Positions 49,633 to 61,024 of a stretch of 64,000 nt of DNA are shown here, in pieces (position 1 is the stretch's first letter; every line of letters begins with the position of its first letter). Under the pieces are notes generated by a model. The model saw nothing but the letters and a program-made list of their open reading frames with translations, made no database searches and was not told the DNA's origin. The position numbers were made by a program, and so were the translations under genes. This DNA comes from Streptomyces echinatus (GTDB lineage Bacteria; Actinomycetota; Actinomycetes; Streptomycetales; Streptomycetaceae), in NCBI RefSeq assembly GCF_014203595.1, contig NZ_JACHJK010000008.1:248001-312000 (forward strand). Reading direction: 5' to 3'.

Positions 49633-50310
49633 CTATCCAGGTCGGACGCCGAGGTGGACGACGTCGGGAACGCCCCGGGCAACGGGGACCTCTTCGGTAC
49701 GCACCTGTCGGAACCCGGCATTCCACAAGGTTCCTTCAAAATCCGGAGAGGGTTGCGCCGACCACACCGCGAGCACCCCGCCGGGCCTCAACACCCGCGC
49801 GCAGGCAGCGAGTCCGGCCGGTGCGTAGAGGCTGTCGTTGTCCGCCGTGACGGTCCAGCCGGGCCCGTTGTCGATGTCGAGGCACAGGGCGTCGAACGTG
49901 TCCGATGTCTCATTGACGTAAGCCACGAGATCCGCTTCCACGATCGCGGTGCGCGGATCGGCGAGCGCGCCGGCCGACACCTCGGCCAGCGGTCCGTCCC
50001 GGTGCCACCCGATGACGGCCGGCTCCCGTTCCACCACGGTGATCCGTCCCCACCGGGGATCGGCCGCGGCGTGCGCCAGCGAGAACCCCACGCCCAGCCC
50101 GCCGATCAGCAGCTCCGGCGCCGCGCGCCCGTCCAGCGTGTCCCGGGCGGCGTCGACCAGCAGTCTCTCCGAGCGCCCGTCGGAGGTGTCCATCAGGAAA
50201 CACCCGTTGGCGATGATCTGCAGCAGCACTCCGTGCCTGCGAAGCACCACCTCGCCGTACGGGCCGTCGCGTCGGTCCAGGACCACGGGGGTGTCGTACG
50301 CGGCAGTCAT
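49633..50310 (-). CDS. Spermidine synthase-like protein
   Basis: 225-residue Rossmann methyltransferase-fold protein of the spermine/spermidine synthase superfamily. The glycine loop is LLIGGLGVGFSLAHA, the following acidic strand VVEREPAVIGWH, and the catalytic-region Asp is in CLDIDNGPGW. The N-terminal tetramerisation part is short, so actual polyamine synthesis is uncertain. The ATG at 50310 is used; in-frame codons continue upstream but are of no coding character. It is divergent from the rhomboid-like gene. Confidence 0.85.
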   Translation of the reverse strand: MTAAYDTPVVLDRRDGPYGEVVLRRHGVLLQIIANGCFLMDTSDGRSERLLVDAARDTLDGRAAPELLIGGLGVGFSLAHAAADPRWGRITVVEREPAVIGWHRDGPLAEVSAGALADPRTAIVEADLVAYVNETSDTFDALCLDIDNGPGWTVTADNDSLYAPAGLAACARVLRPGGVLAVWSAQPSPDFEGTLWNAGFRQVRTEEVPVARGVPDVVHLGVRPG

Positions 50311-50505
50311 GGACCCATCCTGCTTGAACACGGCCTGGCGTTCACGGGAATTACGCATGACACCCACGGACGAGTGGCCCGGGCCCGGGGCCGGACGCGG
50401 GTGAGGGGCGAGAGGTTGCTGTGAATCCGCTCTCGCGTGGCGTCGGTCATAGACAGCGGCACGCCGAACACGAAGGGTGGGGCGCGACGGAAGGAGCGCC
50501 TCACC

Positions 50506-51378
50506 GTGGAACGGATCACGCCGGGCCCTGCGACGGACGCGTCCCCGCCCGCGCCGGGCACGCACCTTCCGGACGGTCCGGACGGCACGGACACCGTGCC
50601 GGCGCCGGTGTTCGCCGGCCTGCTGGACGGCATGCCACGCCAGCGCGGCGGCACGGCACCCGCCCCCGCACCGGCCGAGAGCCCGTCCGCACGGGCCGCC
50701 GGTCCTTCCGCACCGCTCGACGTGAGCCCGTCCGCACCGGCCGCGACGCGTCCGTCCGCGCCGGGCCCGCGGCCCTGGCGGCTGCACCCCACTCCGGCCG
50801 CAACCCCGTTCACCTTCGCCTACGCGGCCGTCCTGGCCGTCACCTCCCTGTTCGCGTCCCTGGCCGACCCCGGCCTGATGCACACGCTCTACCAGGGGTC
50901 CAGCACGGACGTCGTCCACCTGGTGAGCGCTCCCGTGCCGGTGCTGCTGGGGAGCGCGCTCTGGATCGCGGGCGGGGTCCTCTCGCCGTACGCCGTGACG
51001 TTCCTGCTGGTGCTCACCGCGCTGGAGCGGCGGATAGGCGGAGCGCGGGCCGCCTGTGTCTTCCTGGCCGGCCATGTCCTCGCCACCCTCGCCACCGAGA
51101 TCCCGGTGGGCCTGGCGGTCCTGTTCGGCCACCTGCCGGCGACCTCGCTGCACCGCCTCGACTACGGCATCAGCTTCGGCGTCGCCACCAGCGTCGGCGC
51201 GCTGGCGGGCCTGCTCCGCCCCTGGCTGCGCTGGCCCGTGCTGGTGCTGATGGGCGGGGCGCTGCTGAACGACCTCTTCGCCTTCCAGGACCCGATGACC
51301 AACTGGGGCCACCTCATCGCCCTGGGCCTCGGTATCGCCGGCTGGCCCCTGGTACGGCGCTGGCGGCGGCCGGCCTGA
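50506..51378 (+). CDS. Rhomboid-like membrane protein
   Basis: 290 residues. A disordered Pro/Ala/Ser-rich N-terminus (about 1-105) is followed by about six membrane segments of rhomboid-like arrangement (TPFTFAYAAVLAVTSLFASL, CVFLAGHVLATLAT, YGISFGVATSVGALAGLL, NWGHLIALGLGIAGWPLV). The usual GxSG serine motif is not intact (GVATSVGA) although a late His is present, so proteolytic activity is doubtful. The GTG at 50506 has AAGGAG 9 nt upstream; an in-frame GTG at 50437 lacks one. Confidence 0.82.
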   Translation: MERITPGPATDASPPAPGTHLPDGPDGTDTVPAPVFAGLLDGMPRQRGGTAPAPAPAESPSARAAGPSAPLDVSPSAPAATRPSAPGPRPWRLHPTPAATPFTFAYAAVLAVTSLFASLADPGLMHTLYQGSSTDVVHLVSAPVPVLLGSALWIAGGVLSPYAVTFLLVLTALERRIGGARAACVFLAGHVLATLATEIPVGLAVLFGHLPATSLHRLDYGISFGVATSVGALAGLLRPWLRWPVLVLMGGALLNDLFAFQDPMTNWGHLIALGLGIAGWPLVRRWRRPA

Positions 51379-51407
51379 GAGCCGCGCGGCCGTGTCCGGC
51401 GCGGCTC
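51379..51407 (+). terminator. Terminator of the rhomboid-like gene
   Basis: 9-bp stem GAGCCGCGC/GCGCGGCTC with an 11-nt loop, directly after the stop codon. Confidence 0.7.
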
Positions 51408-51533
51408 AGCCGCCCGGCGTGACGAGACACGGCGCGGCCACCCGCGGTGAACGCGCCCCCGGCTCGTCCCTCTTGGACCCACGTGATCGCTCACAGCGAA
51501 CACCCGTCGGGGAACAATCGGCGCAGCCAGAAC

Positions 51534-51554
51534 ATTGAGTCGGCATAGCTCAAG
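51534..51554 (+). promoter_or_regulatory. HAIR element (HspR operator) of lon
   Basis: ATTGAGT-N7-GCTCAAG matches the HAIR consensus CTTGAGT-N7-ACTCAAG at 12 of 14 positions and lies 21 bp upstream of the lon ATG. HspR control of lon is established in Streptomyces. Confidence 0.85.
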
Positions 51555-51575
51555 TTGACTGCCTAAGGGGAGATC

Positions 51576-54005
51576 ATGGCTGCTGAGTCCACGGCGTTCA
51601 CGCTCGTCCTGCCCGTGCTGCCGCTCGACGACGAGGTCGTGCTGCCCGGCATGGTGGTTCCGCTGGACCTGAGCGACGCCGAGGTGCGGGCCGCGGTGGA
51701 GGCCGCACAGGCCGCCGCCCGGTCGGCGCCCGGTAAGCCCAAGGTGCTGCTGGTGCCGCGGATCGACGGCACGTACGCCAGGACCGGCGTCCTCGGTACG
51801 GTCGAGCAGGTCGGCCGGCTGGCCGACGGCGACCCCGGCGCCCTGGTCCGCGGCCGCAGCCGGGTGCGCATCGGCGCCGGCACCACCGGCCCGGGCGCCG
51901 CGCTCTGGGTCGAGGGCGCCCGCGTCGAGGAGGACGTGCCGGAGCCGCTGCCGGGCCAGGTCACCGAACTGGTCAAGGAGTACAAGGCGCTCGCCACCAC
52001 CTGGCTGAAGAAGCGCGGCGCCTGGCAGGTCGTGGACCGCGTCCAGGCCATCGACGACGTCTCCGCACTCGCCGACAACTCCGGCTACTCACCGTTCCTG
52101 ACCACCGAGCAGAAGGTCGAACTGCTGGAGACCGCCGACCCGGTGGCCCGCCTGAAGCTCGCCACCCAGGCGCTGCGCGACCACCTCGCGGAGCAGGACG
52201 TGGCCGAGACCATCGCCAAGGACGTCCAGGAGGGTGTCGACAAGCAGCAGCGCGAGTTCCTGCTGCGCCGTCAGCTGGAGGCCGTCCGCAAGGAGTTGCG
52301 CGAACTGAACGGCGAGCGGGACGGCGAGGAGTCCGACGACTACCGCGCCCGCGTGGAGGCCGCCGACCTGCCCGAGAAGGTCCGCGAGGCCGCTCTCAAG
52401 GAGGTCGACAAGCTGGAGCGGTCCTCCGACCAGTCGCCCGAGGGCTCCTGGATCCGCACCTGGCTGGACACCGTCCTGGAGATGCCGTGGAACGAGCGGA
52501 CGGACGACAGCGCTTCCGCGCACGACATCCAGGGCGCCAGGGCCGTCCTCGACGCCGAGCACGCCGGCCTGGACGACGTGAAGGAGCGCATCACCGAGTA
52601 CCTGGCGGTGCGCAAGCGGCGCAGCGCCCGGGGGCTGGGCGTCATCGGCGGCCGGCGCGGCGGCGCGGTGCTCGCGCTCGTCGGACCGCCCGGTGTCGGC
52701 AAGACCAGCCTCGGCGAGTCCGTCGCGCACGCCATGGGCCGCAAGTTCGTCCGGGTCGCCCTCGGCGGCGTCCGGGACGAGGCCGAGATCCGCGGCCACC
52801 GGCGTACGTACGTCGGTGCCCTGCCCGGCCGGATCGTGCGCGCGATCAAGGAGGCCGGGTCCATGAACCCGGTCGTCCTCCTCGACGAGATCGACAAGGT
52901 GGGCTCCGACTTCCGCGGCGACCCGGCCGCGGCGCTGCTGGAGGTCCTGGACCCGGCACAGAACCACACCTTCCGGGACCACTACCTGGAGGTCGAACTC
53001 GACCTGTCGGACGTGGTCTTCCTCGCCACCGCCAACGTCCTGGAGGCCATCCCGGAGGCGCTCGCCGACCGCATGGAGATCGTCCGCCTGGACGGCTACA
53101 CCGAGGACGAGAAGGTCGTGATCGCCCGCGACCACCTGCTGCCGCGCCAGCTGGAGCGGGCCGGTCTCGACACGGACGAGGTCACCCTCGCGGAGGACGC
53201 GCTGCGCAAGCTGGCCGGCGAGTACACCCGTGAGGCGGGCGTGCGGACCCTGGAGCGGTCCATCGCGCGGCTGCTGCGCAAGGTCGCCGCCCAGCACGAA
53301 CTCGGGGAGCGGAAGCTGCCGTTCACCGTCCGGGACGAGGATCTGCGCGGTCTGATCGGCCGCCCGCACCACGTGCCCGAGTCCGCCCAGGACCCGGCCG
53401 AGCGCCGTACGGCCGTGCCCGGGGTGGCGACCGGACTCGCGGTCACCGGCGCCGGCGGTGACGTGCTCTTCGTGGAGGCGTCCCTGGCCGACCCGGAGAC
53501 GGGCGCGGCGGGTCTGACCCTCACCGGCCAGCTCGGAGACGTGATGAAGGAGTCGGCGCAGATCGCGCTGAGCTTCCTGCGCAGCCACGGCGCCGAACTG
53601 GAACTGCCGGTGGCCGACCTGAAGGACCGGGGCGTGCACATCCACTTCCCGGCCGGCGCGGTGCCGAAGGACGGCCCGAGCGCGGGCATCACGATGACCA
53701 CGGCCCTCGCCTCGCTGCTCTCCGGCCGCCTGGTCCGCACGGACGTCGCCATGACCGGCGAGGTCTCGCTGACCGGCCGGGTGCTGCCCATCGGCGGCGT
53801 GAAGCAGAAGCTGCTCGCCGCCCACCGCGCCGGGGTGACCACCGTGATCATCCCCAAGCGCAACGAGCCCGACCTGGACGACGTCCCGGCCGAGGTGCTG
53901 GACAAGCTCGACGTCCACGCCGTGACCGACGTCCGCCAGGTCCTGGAACTGGCGCTCGCACCCGCCGCGAGCGGTGCGACGCCGGAGGTCCCCGTGGCGG
54001 CGTGA
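51576..54005 (+). CDS. lon: ATP-dependent protease Lon
   Basis: 809-residue LonA protease. The N-terminal substrate-binding domain is at about 1-230, with coiled-coil helices to about 310. The AAA+ module has Walker A GPPGVGKTS (370-378) and Walker B VVLLDEIDKVG. The protease domain has catalytic Ser702 (KDGPSAGIT) and Lys745 (GGVKQKLLAAH). It degrades damaged and regulatory proteins in the cytoplasm. GGGGAG precedes the ATG. A HAIR element just upstream puts it in the HspR heat-shock regulon. Confidence 0.97.
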   Translation: MAAESTAFTLVLPVLPLDDEVVLPGMVVPLDLSDAEVRAAVEAAQAAARSAPGKPKVLLVPRIDGTYARTGVLGTVEQVGRLADGDPGALVRGRSRVRIGAGTTGPGAALWVEGARVEEDVPEPLPGQVTELVKEYKALATTWLKKRGAWQVVDRVQAIDDVSALADNSGYSPFLTTEQKVELLETADPVARLKLATQALRDHLAEQDVAETIAKDVQEGVDKQQREFLLRRQLEAVRKELRELNGERDGEESDDYRARVEAADLPEKVREAALKEVDKLERSSDQSPEGSWIRTWLDTVLEMPWNERTDDSASAHDIQGARAVLDAEHAGLDDVKERITEYLAVRKRRSARGLGVIGGRRGGAVLALVGPPGVGKTSLGESVAHAMGRKFVRVALGGVRDEAEIRGHRRTYVGALPGRIVRAIKEAGSMNPVVLLDEIDKVGSDFRGDPAAALLEVLDPAQNHTFRDHYLEVELDLSDVVFLATANVLEAIPEALADRMEIVRLDGYTEDEKVVIARDHLLPRQLERAGLDTDEVTLAEDALRKLAGEYTREAGVRTLERSIARLLRKVAAQHELGERKLPFTVRDEDLRGLIGRPHHVPESAQDPAERRTAVPGVATGLAVTGAGGDVLFVEASLADPETGAAGLTLTGQLGDVMKESAQIALSFLRSHGAELELPVADLKDRGVHIHFPAGAVPKDGPSAGITMTTALASLLSGRLVRTDVAMTGEVSLTGRVLPIGGVKQKLLAAHRAGVTTVIIPKRNEPDLDDVPAEVLDKLDVHAVTDVRQVLELALAPAASGATPEVPVAA

Positions 54006-54101
54006 CGGACGCCGCGGGACGCGTGAGGGCCCGGGCCCCGAGAGGGAGCTCCGGGCCTTCGCCGTGCGGCGGCGCGCCACGGGGGCTTCGCCGGCCCCGG
54101 G

Positions 54102-54167
54102 CTCTTCGTCGTGCGGCTGCGGCTTCCTCGTCGTGGCGCTACAGCCTCTTCGTCGTGCGGCTGCGGC
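54102..54167. repeat. 22-bp direct repeat after lon
   Basis: CTCTTCGTCGTGCGGCTGCG plus GC occurs at 54102-54123 and again at 54146-54167, in the 258-bp non-coding gap between lon and the kinase gene. Confidence 0.8.
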
Positions 54168-54251
54168 ACGACGGGCCTTCGCGGCGGCCGCGGGACGCCC
54201 CGCGTGCGCCTGCGGGGGCCTTCTCCCTGAGCCCACGGCCGGGCAGCTCGG

Positions 54252-54257
54252 TAGAAT
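54252..54257 (+). promoter_or_regulatory. -10 element of a leaderless kinase transcript
   Basis: TAGAAT ends 6 bp before the GTG of the Ser/Thr kinase, and no ribosome-binding site is present, so transcription probably starts at the GTG itself. Confidence 0.6.
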
Positions 54258-54263
54258 TCAGGC

Positions 54264-55274
54264 GTGAGTTGGCCCCCCGAGAGCCCCTCCGGCCTGATCG
54301 GGGCCGAGATCGCGGGCTACCGGGTGGAGCGCGAACTCGGCCGCGGCGGCATGGCCGTCGTCTACTGCGCGAAGGACCTGCGCCTCGGCCGGACGGTCGC
54401 CCTCAAGCTGCTCGCCCCCGAGTACACGCGCAACGACGCCTTCCGCCGCCGTTTCGCCCAGGAGTCCCGGGTGGCCGCCGCCATCGACCACCCCCACATC
54501 GTGCCCGTCTTCGAGGCCGGCGAGGCCGACGGGATCCTGTACATCGCCATGCGCTTCGTCTCCGGCCTCGACCTGCGCGCCCTGCTCGACCGCGAGGGCC
54601 CGCTCCCGGTGCCGGCCGCGCTGCGCATCGCCGCCCAGCTCGCCTCCGCGCTCGACGCCGCCCACGCGCGCGGTCTGGTGCACCGGGACGTCAAACCCGG
54701 CAACGTGCTGGTCGCCAAGGGGATCGACAGCGACCACCCCGAGCACGTCTACCTCGCCGACTTCGGGCTGGCGAAGAAGTCCCTGTCGCTCACCGGGTTC
54801 ACGTCGGCGGGCGAGTTCGTCGGCACGCTGGACTACGTGGCGCCCGAGCGGATCACCGGGCGCCCGGTGGACGGCAGGTCCGACCAGTACAGCCTCGCCT
54901 GCGTGGTCCACGAGACCCTCGCCGGCGCTCCGCCGTTCCGGTGCGCGGACCACCTGGAGCTGCTCTGGGCCCACCAGTACGCCCCGCCGCCCGCGCTGAG
55001 CGCGGAACGGCCGGGGATCCCGGGCGAGGCCGACGAGGCCCTGCGCCGGGCGCTGGCGAAGGTCGCCGACGACCGTTACGACACGTGCCTGGACTTCGTG
55101 GGGGCGCTGCGTGACGCCGTCGCCGCGGTCGGCCTGCGCCGCCGCACCTCGACGCTGGTCGACATGCGGGTGCGGGCCGGCCGCGCGGAGCCGGGCCCGG
55201 ACCGGGACGCCGGCCGGTCCGAGGTGCCCGAGCCGCCGGCCTGGGCCGGGCCCGTCCTGCGCTCGCCCCGGTAG
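54264..55274 (+). CDS. Soluble Ser/Thr protein kinase
   Basis: 336 residues, Hanks-type. The glycine loop is GRGGMAVVY (about 27-35), the ATP lysine Lys48 (ALKLL), the catalytic loop HRDVKPGN (140-147) with Asp142, and DFG at 166-168. The activation segment is SAGEFVGTLDYVAPE. There is no transmembrane segment and no PASTA domains, so it is a cytoplasmic kinase with a short polar tail. Signals and substrates are unknown. It is a single gene downstream of lon with a leaderless-type promoter. Confidence 0.93.
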   Translation: MSWPPESPSGLIGAEIAGYRVERELGRGGMAVVYCAKDLRLGRTVALKLLAPEYTRNDAFRRRFAQESRVAAAIDHPHIVPVFEAGEADGILYIAMRFVSGLDLRALLDREGPLPVPAALRIAAQLASALDAAHARGLVHRDVKPGNVLVAKGIDSDHPEHVYLADFGLAKKSLSLTGFTSAGEFVGTLDYVAPERITGRPVDGRSDQYSLACVVHETLAGAPPFRCADHLELLWAHQYAPPPALSAERPGIPGEADEALRRALAKVADDRYDTCLDFVGALRDAVAAVGLRRRTSTLVDMRVRAGRAEPGPDRDAGRSEVPEPPAWAGPVLRSPR

Positions 55275-55502
55275 CGGGCGCGCACACCGGCCGCGCGGCG
55301 CTTTTAACCCGGCTTCACCGGAGCCGTCAAGTCCCGACATCTCGGAACGTGCCCCGTGCCCCGCTGACTGGGCTTACTGGATGTGCGGCCCCACCGGACA
55401 GGAAATGAGGCCGCGGGGTACGGCGGAAAGAATTCCGCTCTACCTGGTGCTTCGGGTCACCGGAGTGCTTCCAGTCCCCATTCAGGAAACAGGAGCAAGG
55501 CA

Positions 55503-56045
55503 ATGAACCGTATCTTCAAGACTTCCGAGAACCGTCCCAAGCGCCGGGGTCTCTTCCTCGCGACAGCGGCCGCGTCCGCCGCGATCGCCGGCGGAATCCT
55601 CGTTCCGGCCGCCTCCGCGGTGGCGGCCCCCGCCGCACCGATCGCACACGTCACCGGCAACCACACGTCACACGAGAAGTTCCACGGAAAGTCCCATCAC
55701 AAGTGCCATCACGATTGCCACAAGGGCGGCAATACCCAGGGTGGTACTCAGGGTGGCGGTAATGGGAACACCCAGGGTGGTACTCAGGGTGGCGGTAATG
55801 GGAACACCCAGGGTGGTACTCAGGGTGGCGGCAACGGGAACACCCAGGGTGGTACTCAGGGTGGCGGCAACGGGAATACCCAGGGTGGTACTCAGGGCGG
55901 CGGCAACGGGAATACCCAGGGTGGTACTCAGGGCGGCGGTAATGGGAACACCCAGGGTGGTACTCAGGGTGGCGGTAATGGGAACACCCAGGGTGGTACT
56001 CAGGGTGGCGGCAACGGGAACACCCAGGGCGGTACCCAGGGCTGA
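55503..56045 (+). CDS. Secreted His-rich, Gly/Asn/Thr/Gln-repeat protein
   Basis: 180 residues. A long Sec signal peptide (about 1-42, basic MNRIFKTSENRPKRRG then hydrophobic core, AxA-type end) is followed by a His/Cys cluster, HGKSHHKCHHDCHKGG (about 61-76), likely to bind metal. The remaining 104 residues are eight full units and one partial unit of NTQGGTQGGGNG. The composition suggests a flexible or amyloid/wall-associated surface protein. No homologue with a known function is recognised. AGGAG precedes the ATG and a hairpin terminator follows. Confidence 0.85.
   Translation: MNRIFKTSENRPKRRGLFLATAAASAAIAGGILVPAASAVAAPAAPIAHVTGNHTSHEKFHGKSHHKCHHDCHKGGNTQGGTQGGGNGNTQGGTQGGGNGNTQGGTQGGGNGNTQGGTQGGGNGNTQGGTQGGGNGNTQGGTQGGGNGNTQGGTQGGGNGNTQGGTQGGGNGNTQGGTQG
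55731..56042 (+). repeat. 36-bp tandem repeat, 8.7 units
   Basis: Each unit encodes NTQGGTQGGGNG. Copies differ mainly at synonymous sites (AAT/AAC, GGT/GGC), so the peptide is conserved while the DNA drifts slightly. Confidence 0.95.
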
Positions 56046-56060
56046 TCGATGAAGGAGCGC

Positions 56061-56093
56061 GGTGCCCCGTGGAGGATTCCTCCGCGGGGCACC
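56061..56093. terminator. Bidirectional terminator
   Basis: GGTGCCCCG/CGGGGCACC outer stem with a nested GGAGG/CCTCC stem, between the repeat protein and the convergent phosphatase gene. Confidence 0.75.
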
Positions 56094-56099
56094 GGCACG

Positions 56100-58517
<2,418 letters not shown>

Positions 58518-58652
58518 CGCCGCTCATCTCGCCCTTGCTCGGCAGGCTCTCCTGACCAGCATGATCCCGGGCGGCGCGGAGCACCAACGCAGGGACGGCC
58601 CGGGAAACCGGGCCGTCGCGGCGTGGTCGCCGGCCCCCGGCCGGCCGTCACC

Positions 58653-59486
58653 TCAGCCGTTGGCCAGGGCCTGCACCCGGTCCAGGGCTCCGTTGAACTT
58701 GTCGTGGTCGCCGACGGTCGGGCCGGAGGAGGTGTACTGCCACATCGTGTGGAACGACCACCCGGCCGGCAGCGTCCCCGGCGAGGAGTCGTAGCGGGCG
58801 ATCCACAGCGGGTCGTTCGCCGCGAAGCCCCCGTAGTTGCCGGTGCACTGGGTCCACCAGCTGGTGGCCGTGTAGATCACGGGGTACCGGCCGGTGCGGG
58901 CCTTGTAGGTGTTGATGAAGTCGGCGATCCAGCCGACCATCTGGCTCGCGGTCCTGCCGTAGCAGGCGGCGCCGTACGGGTTCCACTCGATGTCGAGGGC
59001 GCCCGGCAGGGTCTTGCCGTCCCGGGACCAGCCGCCGCCGTGGTCGACGAAGTAGTTGGCCTGGGTGGCGCCGCTGGTGGTGTCCGGGGTGGCGAAGTGG
59101 TACGAGCCGCGGATCATGCCCACGTTGTAGGAGCCGTTGTACTGCTGGGCGAAGTACGGGTTCGTGTAGTACGTGCCTTCCGTGGCCTTCGTGTACGCCC
59201 AGCGCACCCCGCTGCCCCACAGGGTCGACCAGGCGACGTTGCCCTGGTGGCCGGAGACGTCCACCCCTTCGGTCTGTGTGACGTCACCCGTATTGGGGGT
59301 GCCGTCCCGGCCGTCGTGGGCGAGGACGCCCATGCCCATGAAGGCGGAACCACGGCTGGGGGTGGTCGCGGCCCGGGCGGAGGTGAGGGACAGCGCGAGG
59401 GAGAGCGCCGCGAGCAGGGCCGTGACGAGGACGGCGAGGGGGCGCGGGCGGAAGGAACGGGGAGAGCCGGGTCTGAGCACGGTCAT
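58653..59486 (-). CDS. Secreted GH25 muramidase (lysozyme)
   Basis: 277 residues. The signal peptide (about 1-39) has a hydrophobic core LAVLVTALLAALSLALSL and an ARA|A-type cleavage site. The glycoside hydrolase family 25 domain (about 70-270) starts EGVDVSGHQGNV with Asp76 and carries the catalytic pair in ALDIEWNP (Asp165, Glu167). It hydrolyses the MurNAc-GlcNAc bond in peptidoglycan, possibly including O-acetylated forms. No separate wall-binding domain. Divergent from a MarR gene. Confidence 0.94.
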   Translation of the reverse strand: MTVLRPGSPRSFRPRPLAVLVTALLAALSLALSLTSARAATTPSRGSAFMGMGVLAHDGRDGTPNTGDVTQTEGVDVSGHQGNVAWSTLWGSGVRWAYTKATEGTYYTNPYFAQQYNGSYNVGMIRGSYHFATPDTTSGATQANYFVDHGGGWSRDGKTLPGALDIEWNPYGAACYGRTASQMVGWIADFINTYKARTGRYPVIYTATSWWTQCTGNYGGFAANDPLWIARYDSSPGTLPAGWSFHTMWQYTSSGPTVGDHDKFNGALDRVQALANG

Positions 59487-59740
59487 GGCGTGCCTCCGGG
59501 GAGTGGGGTGGGGGGAGTGCTCTGGGGAGGTGCTGTGGGGGATCGTGGCGCTGACCGCCGGCCCACTGGCGTGGGCATGCCACTACTGGCGTGGTAAAGA
59601 AGCTACGCACGTAGATGACGGCGTGGAAGGGGGTCCGGACGACGCCGTTGGTCTACGCCTGCGAAATACTTACGGAGCTGCGGCAATGACGACGTTTGAC
59701 AGAAACTTTCAGTACGGCGAAACCGATCAGGGGTGCTGAC

Positions 59741-60232
59741 GTGCACGAGGACGAGAACGGCGGCGCACACCACGCCACCGCCCAGGTGACGCCCAGTGGT
59801 GCAGACCAGGAATTCCTGGCACTGGAGCGCGAGTTGACCGTGCTGCTCCGGCGCGCCCGGGCCAACCAGGGCGAGATGGCCCGCGAGGTCCACCCCGACC
59901 TGGAGTCCTCCGCCTACGGCCTGCTCATCCGGCTGGACGAGCAGGGCGGCCAGCGGGCCACCGAACTCGCCGGCTACATCGGCGTCGGCAAGGCCACCAT
60001 GTCGCGCCAGCTGCGCGCCCTGGAGGAGCTCGGCCTGATCGCCCGCGAACCCGACCCGGCCGACGGCCGTGCCTGGCTCGTCACCCTCACCGAGGAGGGC
60101 AGCCGCCGCGTCGGCACCGTCCGGGAGGCCCGCCGCGCCCGCTACGTCCGCCAGCTGTCCCACTGGGACCGCAGCGAGGTCTCCGAACTGGCCCGGCTGC
60201 TCCACGAGCTGAACGGCGTCATGGCGAAATAG
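59741..60232 (+). CDS. MarR-family transcriptional regulator
   Basis: 163 residues. The winged helix lies at about 60-115 (RATELAGYIGVGKATMSRQLRALEELGLIAREPDPADGR), between the dimerisation helices. The GTG at 59741 is chosen because AGGGGT lies 6-7 nt upstream; a TTG at 59696 in the same frame forms part of a TTGACA that more likely is the -35 promoter box. It is divergent from the muramidase gene (254-bp gap), which may be a target. It converges on the PP2C gene with 3 bp between stops. Confidence 0.9.
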   Translation: MHEDENGGAHHATAQVTPSGADQEFLALERELTVLLRRARANQGEMAREVHPDLESSAYGLLIRLDEQGGQRATELAGYIGVGKATMSRQLRALEELGLIAREPDPADGRAWLVTLTEEGSRRVGTVREARRARYVRQLSHWDRSEVSELARLLHELNGVMAK

Positions 60233-60235
60233 CGG

Positions 60236-61024
60236 TCACAGCTCCACGTACACCACCGTCGCGTCGTCGTGCGTCTTGCTCCGCCCCAGGAACGCCCGCT
60301 GCTCCCGGTCCGCCGTCTCCAGCTCCCGCACCCGCTCGACCAGCGACCGGGCGCCCTCCTTGGCGACCAGGTCGAACAGGGCCGTCCAGTCGCCCTCACG
60401 GAACTTCTCCGTCCAGCGGGTCGCGCCGTCGGTCAGCGCGGCCAGCGCCCGGACCCCGTGCCGGGGCAGGGAGCCGGTGACCGCCCGGCCGGCCACGGCG
60501 GGGTCGGCGGCGGCCGTGAAGAAGCCGCCCTCCTTGTTGCGCAGGTTCGCGTCCACGAGGGCGTCGGTGGCGAGCGCGGAGCGGGGGAGCCGGTCGAGCC
60601 GGTCGTCCAGCACGGCGGTGACGGTCCCGCCCGGCCCCCGCAGCAGCAGCGCGGAGTCGGACAGCACCAGGTACTCGAACCTGGTCGCGTCCCAGCGGGT
60701 CAGGACCACGGTCGCCTGGGGAGTTCGCGGGTGAGAAAGGTCACAGGTCTCCGTATGGGCGCCGGCGGTGCGGCCGATCGCCCGCGAAAGAATCTCCGAG
60801 AGCGTCAGATCTCGCCCGGAAACGGTCAGTTCGGTCAGCGCGCCGCCCAGCCGTGCGGTGAACCAGGGGACGGAATGCAGGCAGCCCGTCCCGCCGTCGG
60901 GCGGAGTCACCCCGTCCAGGACGATCGCGCAACCTCCCTGTCCGGAGGCGGGTAGTCCGACACCGGCGAAGTCCTCGTTGGGGCGGGACGCGTCGCCGGG
61001 TTCCGAGACGAGATCTGTGCGCAT
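60236..61024 (-). CDS. PP2C-like Ser/Thr phosphatase domain protein
   Basis: 262 residues with PP2C motifs: NEDFAGVG (metal Asp18), VLDGVT (Asp37), a central YLVLSDSALLL and the C-terminal THDDATVVYVEL. All expected metal aspartates seem to be present. It is probably a soluble phosphatase, but the substrates are unknown. The ATG at 61024 is used; the in-frame sequence upstream to 61078 has no coding character. Convergent with the MarR gene. Confidence 0.85.
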   Translation of the reverse strand: MRTDLVSEPGDASRPNEDFAGVGLPASGQGGCAIVLDGVTPPDGGTGCLHSVPWFTARLGGALTELTVSGRDLTLSEILSRAIGRTAGAHTETCDLSHPRTPQATVVLTRWDATRFEYLVLSDSALLLRGPGGTVTAVLDDRLDRLPRSALATDALVDANLRNKEGGFFTAAADPAVAGRAVTGSLPRHGVRALAALTDGATRWTEKFREGDWTALFDLVAKEGARSLVERVRELETADREQRAFLGRSKTHDDATVVYVEL

